A stretch of DNA of 46,866 bases. Origin: an uncultured Bacteroidota bacterium. GTDB taxonomy: Bacteria; Bacteroidota; Bacteroidia; Chitinophagales; Chitinophagaceae. Below the pieces are notes generated by a model. It did no database searches and was not told the DNA's origin. It saw nothing but the letters and a program-made list of their open reading frames with translations. The DNA is taken from positions 1-46,866 of the forward strand of contig CAJADG010000083.1 in NCBI GenBank assembly GCA_903938445.1. The letters are read 5' to 3'. The stretch's first letter is position 1. Each line of letters begins with the position of its first letter. A program made the translations under genes and the position numbers. Positions 1 to 8,207 of the stretch are shown piece by piece.

Positions 1-16
1 ATTAATTTAAACTCTA

Positions 17-892
17 TTAGTTTAAACTAGGATCGAAATCTCCTTCTGCTTCTGTGCTTGGTTCATCTTTAAATGCATCTAAATCTGCTTTTGTTTCCCA
101 AGCATCGAATGTATCCACATGTCCTGGTTCTAAATCTTGATCTCTATTTTCATTCCATTCAACAATGAAGTTATTTCTTCCTTCACCCACCATCAACTTC
201 ATATATTTTTGTTGAGACAATTCTAAGATAGATAAGAATAAAAACAAAGCGTGCACGCGGTCTTGACAGATATCAAATACTTTTTCAAAAGAAACCGATT
301 TTTCTTGCTCAACCAATTGCAATACGTGCTCTCTGCTACCTTCCATCGTGTAGTTGTAGCGAACAACAGTATGTACTGGTTTAAATTGACGATCTTGTAA
401 ACGCAACATTACTTTTTCAAATGACTTCATCAATTTGAATAAAGTAACCGTTTGCAATTCGGTTCCTTCCGCTGCTTCCTCACCCACCATGGACATTTCT
501 TTTTGAATATTTCCACGCTTCATCATCAACATTCTCATGGCTTCTAAATCGGCCATCTGAACTGCAGCTTCCTTGTACTTTTTGTATTCTAAAATCTTAT
601 CAATCAATTCTTGTCTTGGGTCAATCTCATTTCCTTGTGCATCAATTTCTTTTCTTGGCAATAATAATTTAGCCTTAATGCGCATTAAGGTAGAAACAAA
701 CAAAATAAACTCACTACTTAATTCAATATTTAACTTGTCCTGATTATGGATAAAATCCAAAAAATCATTGATAATTTTTGTGATTTGAATATTGTAAATA
801 TCCATTTCATCTCGCTCAATAAAGAATAATAATAGGTCAAATGGCCCCTCAAATTGGTCCACTTTAATCGAATAATTTGCATGCTGACTCAT
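17..892 (-). CDS. scpA: Segregation and condensation protein A
   Basis: ScpA is the kleisin subunit of the SMC-ScpA-ScpB condensin that compacts and separates daughter chromosomes. The protein is 291 residues, a normal family length. Its N-terminus contains the typical sequence around FEGPFDLLLFFIERDEMDIY, followed by the helical kleisin core with SSEFILFVSTLMRIKAKLLLPR. The C-terminus has the winged-helix-like end and then an acidic tail (residues about 250-291). ScpB is not next to it here. The ATG start is supported by the conserved N-terminus beginning a few residues later. No TAnnTTTG promoter motif is visible immediately upstream. The stop codon lies only 17 bases from the window edge, so any downstream partner cannot be seen. 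Confidence 0.93.
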   Translation of the reverse strand: MSQHANYSIKVDQFEGPFDLLLFFIERDEMDIYNIQITKIINDFLDFIHNQDKLNIELSSEFILFVSTLMRIKAKLLLPRKEIDAQGNEIDPRQELIDKILEYKKYKEAAVQMADLEAMRMLMMKRGNIQKEMSMVGEEAAEGTELQTVTLFKLMKSFEKVMLRLQDRQFKPVHTVVRYNYTMEGSREHVLQLVEQEKSVSFEKVFDICQDRVHALFLFLSILELSQQKYMKLMVGEGRNNFIVEWNENRDQDLEPGHVDTFDAWETKADLDAFKDEPSTEAEGDFDPSLN

Positions 893-994
893 AGGCTACA
901 AAGAAAAGGAAACCTCTTTAAATTCCACTTAAATGGGCAAATATTTATCCACTTTTAGGTAAAAATGGAGCATCTTTGAACAAAATATATTTGA

Positions 995-1897
995 ATGCAG
1001 TCTAAGTGGACCAATTGGCTTGTTTTTGCGCTCCTTTCAATTGTTTGGGGCAGTTCCTTTATCCTCATGAAAGAGGGTCTAAAAGCCTTTACGCCCTACC
1101 AGGTTGCTTCCTTGAGAATGCTATCAGCTGGGGTCATTTTGTTGCCCTTTGCATATAGAGCCCTCCAACAAATTCCCAATAATAAAATGGGGCTAATAAT
1201 TCTTTCTGGAATTTTGGGCAATTTTATTCCAGCCTATCTTTTTTGTATTGCAGAAACACAAATCGATAGTTCATTGGCTGGCATTTTAAACTCCCTCACA
1301 CCCATGTTTACCATAATTGTTGGTGTACTATTTTTTAAAACCCAAACCAGTTTTATAAAAATAATTGGAATGATTATTGGATTTATAGGACTTAGTTTTT
1401 TGTTGGCTGCAGGCAAAGATGTGAGTTTGCATAATTTATCCTTTGCGGCATTAGTATTATTAGCCACATTATTTTACGGCATCAATGTAAACATCGTAGG
1501 AAGGTATATGCAAAATATGGGTTCCTTACATATTGCTTCCATTGCATTTGCTTTTTTAATTATTCCTAGTTTGTTAGTGCTTTATTTTACGGGCTATTTT
1601 TCGAATAATTTCAGTGATCCAATTGTGCTAAAATCATTAATGGCAAGTAGTTTGCTGGGTATAGTGGGTACTTCCATTGCAACTATTTTATTTTATTTTT
1701 TAGTGAAGCGTGCGGGCATCTTATTTGGTTCACTTGTGACTTATGGCATACCTGTAGTTGCGGTAGCCTGGGGTTTGCTTGACGGAGAATCTTTAAATAT
1801 AATGCAGGTGGGTTGCTTAGGGCTTATCTTATTGGGCGTTTATATCGTAAACAGAGGCAACCTTAATTTTATTCCTTTCTTAAAAAAGAAGCATTAA
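995..1897 (+). CDS. EamA-family (DMT) inner-membrane transporter
   Basis: This is a 300-residue drug/metabolite-transporter superfamily protein with two EamA repeats. The hydrophobic profile fits about ten membrane helices. The first repeat starts with a typical ALLSIVWGSSFILMKEGL motif (residues about 13-30), and the second starts near residue 150. The family exports or exchanges small metabolites such as amino acids; the substrate cannot be read from sequence. It stands alone on the plus strand between scpA and frr and ends in a shared bidirectional terminator. Upstream, TATATTTG (986-993) lies one base before the ATG and CATCTTTG lies at 971-978. The second would give a normal short leader, so it is the likelier -7 element. 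Confidence 0.88.
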   Translation: MQSKWTNWLVFALLSIVWGSSFILMKEGLKAFTPYQVASLRMLSAGVILLPFAYRALQQIPNNKMGLIILSGILGNFIPAYLFCIAETQIDSSLAGILNSLTPMFTIIVGVLFFKTQTSFIKIIGMIIGFIGLSFLLAAGKDVSLHNLSFAALVLLATLFYGINVNIVGRYMQNMGSLHIASIAFAFLIIPSLLVLYFTGYFSNNFSDPIVLKSLMASSLLGIVGTSIATILFYFLVKRAGILFGSLVTYGIPVVAVAWGLLDGESLNIMQVGCLGLILLGVYIVNRGNLNFIPFLKKKH

Positions 1898-1923
1898 AAA
1901 AGCCCTCGTTGGAGGGCCTTTTA
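1896..1923. terminator. Bidirectional intrinsic terminator
   Basis: GCCCTC (1902-1907) pairs with GAGGGC (1912-1917) around a four-base loop. The stem is flanked by an A-run on the left and a T-run on the right. It sits between the convergent ends of the EamA gene and frr, so it can serve both. Confidence 0.8.
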
Positions 1924-1942
1924 GTATTCACTATTTCTGTCA

Positions 1943-2506
1943 TTATACAGTCATGATTTCTTTTTCTTTCGCTTCCAAGTGCTTTTCAACCAAAGCAATA
2001 TGTCTATCGGTTAAGCCTTGAATTTCATCTTCGGCACCTTTACAAATATCCTCACTTGTACCATCTTTTTGCAATTTTTTCACCTTCTCGATATGGTCTC
2101 TTCTAATATTACGAATAGCCACTTTACTATGTTCTCCTTCAGCAGCCGCTTTCTTATACAATTCTTTACGACGTTCCTCGGTTAATGGAGGCATAAATAA
2201 ACGGATATTCACACCATCATTTTGAGGCGTGATACCAATATTTGCAGCCATAATGGATCTTTCAATGAGGGCTAACATATTCTTTTCCCAAGGCTGAATA
2301 CTAATGGTTCTTGTATCTAATACTTGCACATTGGCAACCTGACTTATTGGGGTTGGTGTACCATAATAATCCACGTTTATTCCTTCTAATATGGAAGGAC
2401 TTGCTTTACCAGCTCTGATTTTAGAAATTTCGATTTCTAGGTGATTGATGGCCTTTTTCATGCCCATTTCCGCTTCGGTTGTAATTTTCTTTAATTCCTC
2501 TGACAT
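1943..2506 (-). CDS. frr: Ribosome recycling factor
   Basis: RRF, with EF-G, splits the post-termination ribosome so subunits can be reused; it is cytoplasmic and essential. The 187-residue length matches the family. Landmarks are IRAGKASPSILEGINVDYYGTPTP near residues 31-55, the beta domain with IQPWEKNM, and the C-terminal helix with RRDHIEKVKKLQKDG and EDEIQGLTD. The gene is divergent from the transketolase half, and the 93-bp spacer holds an exact -7 motif for each direction. No pyrH is adjacent, although the two genes are neighbours in many bacteria. Confidence 0.96.
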   Translation of the reverse strand: MSEELKKITTEAEMGMKKAINHLEIEISKIRAGKASPSILEGINVDYYGTPTPISQVANVQVLDTRTISIQPWEKNMLALIERSIMAANIGITPQNDGVNIRLFMPPLTEERRKELYKKAAAEGEHSKVAIRNIRRDHIEKVKKLQKDGTSEDICKGAEDEIQGLTDRHIALVEKHLEAKEKEIMTV

Positions 2507-2525
2507 AATGAATTATTTGAGTATA

Positions 2526-2533
2526 CAAAGCTA
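2526..2533 (-). promoter_or_regulatory. Putative -7 element of frr promoter
   Basis: The minus strand reads TAGCTTTG, an exact match to the Bacteroidota TAnnTTTG element, about 20 bases before the frr ATG. No clear -33 TTTG is visible. Confidence 0.5.
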
Positions 2534-2571
2534 AGCAAATCATAGTATTCTTCATAAGTCTTTTTTTTATC

Positions 2572-2579
2572 TATCTTTG
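2572..2579 (+). promoter_or_regulatory. Putative -7 element of transketolase promoter
   Basis: TATCTTTG matches TAnnTTTG exactly, 20 bases before the ATG at 2600. It is preceded by a T-run and lacks an obvious -33 box. Confidence 0.5.
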
Positions 2580-2599
2580 CCGCATAGACAAAATAATAT

Positions 2600-3439
2600 A
2601 TGGCAACTACTGAATTAACTAAAATTGCTTCTCAAGTTAGAAGAGACATTGTAAGAATGGTACATGCACAACAAAGTGGTCACCCAGGTGGTTCTTTGGG
2701 TTGTACCGACTTTTTAACTGCATTGTATTTTAAAGTAATGAAGTTTGATACTGACTTTAAAATGGATGGTAAAAATGAAGATTTGTTCTTTTTATCAAAC
2801 GGTCATATCTCTCCAGTTTTTTATTCAGTATTATCAAGATCAGGATATTTTGATGTGAAAGAACTTGCCACTTTTAGAAAAATTAATTCTCGTTTACAAG
2901 GACACCCTACCACACATGAGCATTTACCTGGTATTCGTATTGCAAGTGGTTCATTAGGTCAAGGTATGAGTGTTGCAATTGGTGCAGCGCTTGCCAAAAA
3001 ATATAATAATGACGATAGAATTGTTTACTCATTACATGGTGATGGTGAATTACAAGAAGGTCAAAACTGGGAAGCAATTATGTTTGCTGCACATAATAAA
3101 GTAGACAACTATATTGCAACCGTGGATGTGAATGGTCAACAAATTGATGGTCCATTAAGTAAGGTATTGAACTTAGATAATTTAGAAGATAAATTCAAAG
3201 CATTTAATTGGACAGTGCTTCATATGGATGGTCACAATATGGATGAGATTTTAGCAACATTAGAAAAAGCAAAATCTTTAACAGGCCAAGGAAAGCCAAT
3301 TGTGATTTTAATGAAAACCACCATGGGTAAAGGTGTTGACTTTATGGAAACTGGTCATGAGTGGCATGGTATCGCTCCAAATGATGAGCAATTAGCAAAA
3401 GCCTTAGGCCAATTAGAAGAAACTTTGGGAGACTACTAA
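2600..3439 (+). CDS. Transketolase, N-terminal subunit (TPP-binding half)
   Basis: Transketolase moves two-carbon units between sugar phosphates in the non-oxidative pentose phosphate pathway. This 279-residue protein covers only the first (thiamine pyrophosphate PP-binding) domain. It shows SGHPGGSLGCTDFLTALYF near residue 26, LPGIRIASGSLGQGMSVAIGAA near 113, and the TPP/metal motif HGDGELQEGQNWEA near 150 followed by DVNGQQIDG. It ends at the natural boundary of a split enzyme, so it is a subunit and not a broken gene. A C-terminal (Pyr domain) subunit is needed for activity. In split systems it usually lies directly downstream, but here the next gene is an unrelated minus-strand permease and two terminator-like hairpins follow the stop. 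Confidence 0.92.
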   Translation: MATTELTKIASQVRRDIVRMVHAQQSGHPGGSLGCTDFLTALYFKVMKFDTDFKMDGKNEDLFFLSNGHISPVFYSVLSRSGYFDVKELATFRKINSRLQGHPTTHEHLPGIRIASGSLGQGMSVAIGAALAKKYNNDDRIVYSLHGDGELQEGQNWEAIMFAAHNKVDNYIATVDVNGQQIDGPLSKVLNLDNLEDKFKAFNWTVLHMDGHNMDEILATLEKAKSLTGQGKPIVILMKTTMGKGVDFMETGHEWHGIAPNDEQLAKALGQLEETLGDY

Positions 3440-3452
3440 TCCTTTATAAAAT

Positions 3453-3483
3453 AAAAAGGGGCTAAGCAAAATAGCCCCTTTTT
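3453..3483. terminator. Strong intrinsic terminator after transketolase half
   Basis: A 12-bp perfect stem (3453-3464 with 3472-3483) with GGGGCTA/TAGCCCC at its core and A/T ends is followed by more T-rich sequence. It separates two convergent genes and could work in both directions. Confidence 0.85.
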
Positions 3484-3520
3484 ATTTTAATATCTTTTTT
3501 ATTTTTTTCAATGTCCCTAT

Positions 3521-3560
3521 CGTTCATAAATTTTTTTACAAAAATTTTGAACGTCTTTTT
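3521..3560. terminator. Second terminator-like hairpin
   Basis: CGTTCA (3521-3526) pairs with TGAACG (3548-3553). An imperfect AT-rich stem lies inside, and TCTTTTTTAT follows on the plus strand. It may back up the first terminator or fold at the end of the permease transcript. Confidence 0.5.
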
Positions 3561-3580
3561 TATACAAGGTCCTTGTAGAC

Positions 3581-4795
3581 TTACACAATCCTTTCATAAA
3601 TTTTGGCTGCGGCTTTGCGCGATGGAATCCAGCCAGCTAATAAGGCTATGACAATGACTAAACTAAAAATGGCAACATAGTCTATGAACATGGGCTGTAT
3701 TGGATAATAGTCAATAACAAAAGAACCTCCACCTAATTTTATAAAATGATATTTATATTGAAGCCAACAAAATAAACTTGCCAGCCCTCCGCCGATGGCT
3801 GCACCTAATAATGCCATAATAGCAGACAATATTAAAAATATTTTTTGAATATCCCAGCTCGTTGCACCCATTGCATTAAACACATGAATGTCTTTTTCTT
3901 TTTCTAATACCAACATCGTCAAAGCACCTACTAAATTAAAAGAAGCTACCAACATAATCAATGCTAGGATGCAAAAGATGATCCACTTCTCCACCTGCAT
4001 AATTCTATAGAGATCAATATTTTGCTGGTATTTATTTCTTACAAAAAAACCAGGACCCATTATTTTTTCAATGGATGCAATTACTTTTTCATCATTGCCT
4101 CCTTTTAAAGAAAATTCTAGCGCAGAAACTTGATTGGGCTGTAAGTCAAATAAATATTGTGCAAATTCAAAATTCGTAAAAACGTATTGGTCATCAAACT
4201 CTTGTTGCACCGAAAACACGCCAGATTCTTGCGCATTTAAAGTATTAAGTTGTCCAAGTTGAGTGATGGATTTTCCAGACCTATTCACGGCATATACTTG
4301 TACCGTATCTCCAATCATTTGCTGCATTAAACCCAACTTTTGCTCAATACCAATACCCATAATTAGTAAAGGTGTCTGCAAGTCACCAATGGCACATTCT
4401 CCTCTCTTTAAATAATTTCTTATCTTATTAATATTGCCGTAAGACTTTTCTACTCCTTTTACTAAAGCAACTGTTTTATTTCCTCCTTTAACAATCAATG
4501 CTCTATTTTCAACTACTCTACTAATTGCATTGACTCCAACAATTGATTTCAATTGCAAATACTGAGCATCATTGATGTTGAAAAATTTTCCTTGTTTAGG
4601 GGTAACACGCACATCGGCATAAAAATCGGCATAAAGTCCTTTCACCACCGAAGTAAATCCATTAGAAACACTTAAAATGGTAATGAGTGCAGCGGTACCA
4701 ATTGCAATGGCGAAAACACTTACCCAGGCAATAATTTGAATTGCTTGAAAAGCATACTTGCCTCTAAAATATCGCCATGCAATTAAAAAATGCAC
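3581..4795 (-). CDS. FtsX/LolE-like ABC transporter permease
   Basis: The 404-residue integral membrane protein has one N-terminal helix (about 18-45), a large periplasmic MacB-like core (about 50-260), and three C-terminal helices (about 270-300, 315-345, 370-395). This is the layout of LolC/LolE and FtsX-type permeases. In the family such proteins use an ATPase partner to release lipoproteins or do other envelope work without moving substrate through a channel. No ATPase gene is adjacent. It begins directly after the rbfA stop (no gap), so the two are co-transcribed. The specific role is inferred. Confidence 0.82.
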   Translation of the reverse strand: MHFLIAWRYFRGKYAFQAIQIIAWVSVFAIAIGTAALITILSVSNGFTSVVKGLYADFYADVRVTPKQGKFFNINDAQYLQLKSIVGVNAISRVVENRALIVKGGNKTVALVKGVEKSYGNINKIRNYLKRGECAIGDLQTPLLIMGIGIEQKLGLMQQMIGDTVQVYAVNRSGKSITQLGQLNTLNAQESGVFSVQQEFDDQYVFTNFEFAQYLFDLQPNQVSALEFSLKGGNDEKVIASIEKIMGPGFFVRNKYQQNIDLYRIMQVEKWIIFCILALIMLVASFNLVGALTMLVLEKEKDIHVFNAMGATSWDIQKIFLILSAIMALLGAAIGGGLASLFCWLQYKYHFIKLGGGSFVIDYYPIQPMFIDYVAIFSLVIVIALLAGWIPSRKAAAKIYERIV

Positions 4796-5149
4796 TTATA
4801 AAGTTTTAAAAATCTCTTCCATTTTAAACACATAATCCAATGTGTCATCTAAGTAAAAATGGAGTACCGGAATGCGTCTTAGAGCATGCTTCATTTCCTC
4901 GCCTAAACGCTTTTTGATTTCCCAAGCCTGCGCTTCAATTTTTTTAAAGCAAGCAGCCTGATCGTTCACCTGAAAAAGGCTTAAATATATTCTAGCCTCC
5001 AATAAATCTGGAGTTACTTTCACGCTTGATATAGATACCATACCACCATCTATAATATTCAGACCCAACTTCAAAAAAATGTCATTCATTGTGGTTTGAA
5101 TGGCCCCAGCTACTTGTTTCTGTCTTTTACCTTCTTCCATAATAATCAA
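4796..5149 (-). CDS. rbfA: Ribosome-binding factor A
   Basis: RbfA is a small KH-fold protein that helps 30S maturation and 16S rRNA 5'-end processing. The 117 residues match the family. Recognisable parts are the N-terminal KRQKQVAGAIQTTMNDIF, the central VSISSVKVTPDLLEARIYLSLF, and the C-terminal LRRIPVLHFYLDDTLDYVFKMEEIF. The start may be the fourth codon (ATG, MEEGKRQ), because the first residues MII are atypical. The gene is divergent from the ABC exporter and overlaps or abuts the permease downstream. Confidence 0.93.
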   Translation of the reverse strand: MIIMEEGKRQKQVAGAIQTTMNDIFLKLGLNIIDGGMVSISSVKVTPDLLEARIYLSLFQVNDQAACFKKIEAQAWEIKKRLGEEMKHALRRIPVLHFYLDDTLDYVFKMEEIFKTL

Positions 5150-5209
5150 AATCGTTGATTCGCTGTAAAATTAGTTACTTTGCTGATTATTCCGTGGAAT
5201 AGTTTATTT

Positions 5210-7027
5210 ATGAAGAAATTTTTTAGAATTATCAGTTATATCAAGGAATACAAGGCTTTTATGGGCCTGTATACCCTATTTATTTCCCTTTCCATCGTTT
5301 TTAGTCTGTTCTCCCTAAGTATGTTGGTACCATTTATGGATTTAATATTTGGCAGTAGCTCACTTTCGGGGGTAGCAAAAGTAGCCACCAATAACGCGAC
5401 TGGATTAAAAGATATCCTCTACAATTTTTTACAAAATAGCATTGCACAATATGGAAAAGTGGCAGCATTAGGATGGATTTGCTTTGGAATTATTACCGCC
5501 GTGTTACTTAAAAATCTATTCCTTTACTTATCTTTTTATTTTTTAGCACCAATCAGAAATGCTGTTACCAGAAAGTATTCAAAACTACTTTATAATAAAA
5601 TTCTTCAGTTGCCAATTGGATATTTTACCGAGCAACGCAAAGGAGATATTTTAAGTAGATCCTCCAATGATATTGCTGAATTAGAAACCTCTATCATTGG
5701 TGCATTAGAAGGTATGATTAAAGAGCCATTAAATATCATTGGAATTATAATCGTACTTTTTGTGATAAGTGTGAAGCTTACCTTATTTGTATTTGTATTA
5801 TTACCATTGGCCGGATTAATTGTAGGACGTATTGGCAGAAGCTTAAAAAAGCAAACCAATAAAGCGCAGGTAAAATGGGGCGAGATCATGACGCAGATGG
5901 AAGAAACTTTAACTGGCCTAAGAATTATTAAAGCATTTAATGCAGAGGGTCGTGTAAAGAAAAGTTTCTTCGGATTAATTGATGAAATATTTTTAATCAA
6001 AAATAAAATATTATACCGACGCGATTTGGCGTCTCCTCTTTCTGAATCACTTGGCGTAATTATTTTATGTTGTGTGCTTTGGTTTGGAGGCAAGTTGGTA
6101 TTGAGTGGTGAAATTCTTTCAGGAAGTTCTTTTATAGGTTATGTTGCCTTGTTTTCACAAATCATTAATCCCGCGAAAGCCTTATCCCAAGCGGTTTACA
6201 ATGTGAATAGAGGTACTGCTACTTTAGATCGTTTAAATGAAGTATTAGAAGCGCCCATTATAGTAGAAGAAGCTAGCGATCCAATTGAATTAAATGGGTT
6301 TAATGATTCCATACAATTTGAAAATGTACAATTTTCCTATCAGGATATTTCTATTTTGAATAATATCAATTTAACCATACAAAAAGGAAAAACAATTGCA
6401 TTGGTAGGTTCATCGGGTGCTGGAAAAAGTACTTTGGCGGACTTAGTTCCTCGTTTTCACGATGTTAGCAATGGCTCACTTTTAATTGATGGTAAAAATA
6501 TCAAGGACTATAGTTTACATAGTTTAAGAAGTCAAATAAGTATTGTTACACAGGAGCCAATTTTATTTAATGACACAATTGCTGCGAATATTGCTTTAGG
6601 CAAACCAGATGCAACCAAAGAAGAAATTATTGCTGCTGCAAAAATTGCCAACGCTTATGATTTTATTTCAACTAAAGAAGATGGATTCGAAACTATGATT
6701 GGTGATCGTGGTAGCAAACTTAGTGGTGGCGAACGTCAACGATTAACCATTGCAAGAGCGGTTTTAAAGAACCCTCCGATTTTAATTTTAGACGAAGCAA
6801 CTTCGGCATTGGATACTGAAAGCGAAAAATTAGTGCAAGACGCCATTAATAATATGATGCAAAACAGAACATCTATTGTGATTGCACACCGCCTTTCAAC
6901 TATTCGTCACGCAGACGAAATTATAGTATTGCAAAAAGGCGAGATTGTAGAGAGAGGCAATCATGATGCACTACTAGCATTAGATGGCTACTACAGAAAG
7001 CTAATCGAAATGCAAGAAGTAAAGTAA
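5210..7027 (+). CDS. MsbA-like ABC exporter (fused permease-ATPase)
   Basis: This is a half-transporter with an N-terminal six-helix exporter domain (about residues 10-320) and a C-terminal ATPase. Walker A is GSSGAGKST at about 400-408, the signature LSGGE is at about 504-508, Walker B LILDEATSALD is at about 525-535, and the H-loop His is at about 560. As a homodimer it would export a lipid or another hydrophobic substrate, as MsbA does for lipid A, but the substrate is not shown by sequence. An in-frame TTG lies at 5180. The ATG at 5210 is preferred because MKKFFRIISY is a natural start. The gene is 605 residues and monocistronic, followed by a short tandem repeat and a terminator. Confidence 0.88.
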   Translation: MKKFFRIISYIKEYKAFMGLYTLFISLSIVFSLFSLSMLVPFMDLIFGSSSLSGVAKVATNNATGLKDILYNFLQNSIAQYGKVAALGWICFGIITAVLLKNLFLYLSFYFLAPIRNAVTRKYSKLLYNKILQLPIGYFTEQRKGDILSRSSNDIAELETSIIGALEGMIKEPLNIIGIIIVLFVISVKLTLFVFVLLPLAGLIVGRIGRSLKKQTNKAQVKWGEIMTQMEETLTGLRIIKAFNAEGRVKKSFFGLIDEIFLIKNKILYRRDLASPLSESLGVIILCCVLWFGGKLVLSGEILSGSSFIGYVALFSQIINPAKALSQAVYNVNRGTATLDRLNEVLEAPIIVEEASDPIELNGFNDSIQFENVQFSYQDISILNNINLTIQKGKTIALVGSSGAGKSTLADLVPRFHDVSNGSLLIDGKNIKDYSLHSLRSQISIVTQEPILFNDTIAANIALGKPDATKEEIIAAAKIANAYDFISTKEDGFETMIGDRGSKLSGGERQRLTIARAVLKNPPILILDEATSALDTESEKLVQDAINNMMQNRTSIVIAHRLSTIRHADEIIVLQKGEIVERGNHDALLALDGYYRKLIEMQEVK

Positions 7028-7043
7028 GAGAACGCGCAGCGTT

Positions 7044-7087
7044 CGATGTGGAGGAAAGTATTACGATGTGGAGGAAAGTATTACGAT
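7044..7087. repeat. 20-bp tandem repeat, 2.2 copies
   Basis: CGATGTGGAGGAAAGTATTA occurs at 7044-7063 and again, identical, at 7064-7083, followed by a partial CGAT. It lies between the exporter stop and the terminator, so it would be in the 3' untranslated region. Confidence 0.9.
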
Positions 7088-7111
7088 ATAGAGTACGAAA
7101 ATTTCAACATA

Positions 7112-7148
7112 AAAAAAAGCCCTGAACTATTAAGTATCAGGGCTTTTT
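7112..7148. terminator. Bidirectional intrinsic terminator
   Basis: AGCCCTGA and TCAGGGCT form an 8-bp stem around an 11-base loop, with an A-run before and a T-run after. It serves both the exporter (plus) and the DksA-like gene (minus). Confidence 0.85.
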
Positions 7149-7164
7149 AATTATTTGTAAGAAA

Positions 7165-8205
7165 CTATTTAGATTCGCTCTCTTTTGCAGAAACAGTAGT
7201 TGTTGTGTGCGGCACAGACAATAAACGCTCTTTTGGAATTTTTGTTCCAGTGATTCTACAAATACCGTAAGTCTTATTTTCAATACGCATTAATGCATAT
7301 TCTAATTTTTGAATTACGCCAATGTTTTGACTTACTTTACTTGCTAACAATTCTCTTTCCATGCTCACAGTGCCATCTTCCATTGTCATATATCTAGCAT
7401 CGTCAATATCTCCACCAAATGCACCTGTATGACGCATTTGATCTTTATAGTAAGCAACTTGATTTTTTAATTCATCTAATTTCTTAAGCACCACTTCCTT
7501 AAATTCTGCTAATTCAGCATCTGTATATCTAATCAAAGTATCCGTAGATTTTTCTACGTCCTTTCTTTTTTCCATAGAAACATAACCAGGTTGATAAGGA
7601 ACACTACCCTTAGCAGTAATCTTTGGCACTTTTACTTCCTTGATTGGCTCAGCAGCTTTACGCACTGGCTTTACTGGAGGAGTTGGTACTTTTGGTACTG
7701 GTTTAGCAGGAGGTACATATTTTTCAACAGGTTTAACTGGCGCTGCTGCTTTTACAGGAACCGCTGGCTTTGCAGCAGGTTTAGCTGGTGCTTTTGCTGG
7801 GGCTGGTTTTACTGCTGCTTTAGCTGGCGCTGGTTTTGCAATAATTTTTGCAGGTGCCTTAGCTGGAGCCTTTGCAGGTGCAGCTTTAGCTACTGGTTTT
7901 GCTGGCGCTTTAACAGGAGCCGCTTTTTTTGCAGGCGCTTTTGCTGGAGCTGCTTTTTTTGCAGGTGCCTTAACTAGAGCCTTTGCAGGTGCCGCTTTTT
8001 TAGCAGGCGCTTTTGCTGGAGCTGCTTTTTTTGCAGGTGCCTTAGCTGGAGCCTTTGCAGGTGCCGCTTTTTTTACAGGCGCTTTTGCTGGAGCTGCTTT
8101 TTTTGCAGGTGCCTTAGTTGGAGCCTTTGCAGGAGCCGCTTTTTTTACAGGTGCAGCTTTTTTTGCTGGAGCCGCTTTTTTTGGCGCTATTTTCTTTGTA
8201 GCCAT
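7165..8205 (-). CDS. DksA/TraR-like protein with histone-H1-like Ala/Lys/Pro tail
   Basis: This is a 346-residue two-part protein. Residues 1 to about 195 are low-complexity, built from AAPAKAPAKK-type units like eukaryotic histone H1 tails or AlgP. Residues about 225-346 are a DksA/TraR-type coiled coil plus degenerate finger. The C-terminus reads YGICRITGTKIPKERL with a single cysteine (C316) where classical DksA has four, so zinc binding by the usual C4 site is unlikely; related Bacteroidota proteins share this loss. DksA-fold proteins bind RNA polymerase through the secondary channel. The basic tail suggests DNA or RNA binding (inference). The gene starts two bases after the ileS stop, so it is translated from the ileS transcript. 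The tail is encoded by a 72-bp minisatellite. Confidence 0.85.
   Translation of the reverse strand: MATKKIAPKKAAPAKKAAPVKKAAPAKAPTKAPAKKAAPAKAPVKKAAPAKAPAKAPAKKAAPAKAPAKKAAPAKALVKAPAKKAAPAKAPAKKAAPVKAPAKPVAKAAPAKAPAKAPAKIIAKPAPAKAAVKPAPAKAPAKPAAKPAVPVKAAAPVKPVEKYVPPAKPVPKVPTPPVKPVRKAAEPIKEVKVPKITAKGSVPYQPGYVSMEKRKDVEKSTDTLIRYTDAELAEFKEVVLKKLDELKNQVAYYKDQMRHTGAFGGDIDDARYMTMEDGTVSMERELLASKVSQNIGVIQKLEYALMRIENKTYGICRITGTKIPKERLLSVPHTTTTVSAKESESK
7934..8149. repeat. 72-bp in-frame minisatellite, three copies
   Basis: Near-identical units begin at 7934, 8006 and 8078, each starting GGCGCTTTTGCTGGAGCTGC on the plus strand. The 72-base period equals 24 codons, so copy changes keep frame. More degenerate copies extend on both sides within the tail-coding region. 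Confidence 0.88.
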
Positions 8206-8207
8206 AG

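Noticed and set aside
5180..5209. TTG start ten codons upstream in the ABC exporter
   Set aside because: The ATG at 5210 begins a typical N-terminus, and the upstream codons overlap a promoter-like TTACTTTG.
5605..6093. 162-codon minus-strand frame inside the ABC exporter gene
   Set aside because: Shadow of a well-supported ABC exporter; the translation shows no family features.
7934..8149. Regular repeats that might suggest a CRISPR array
   Set aside because: The units are contiguous, in frame and without spacers. They encode part of a protein.
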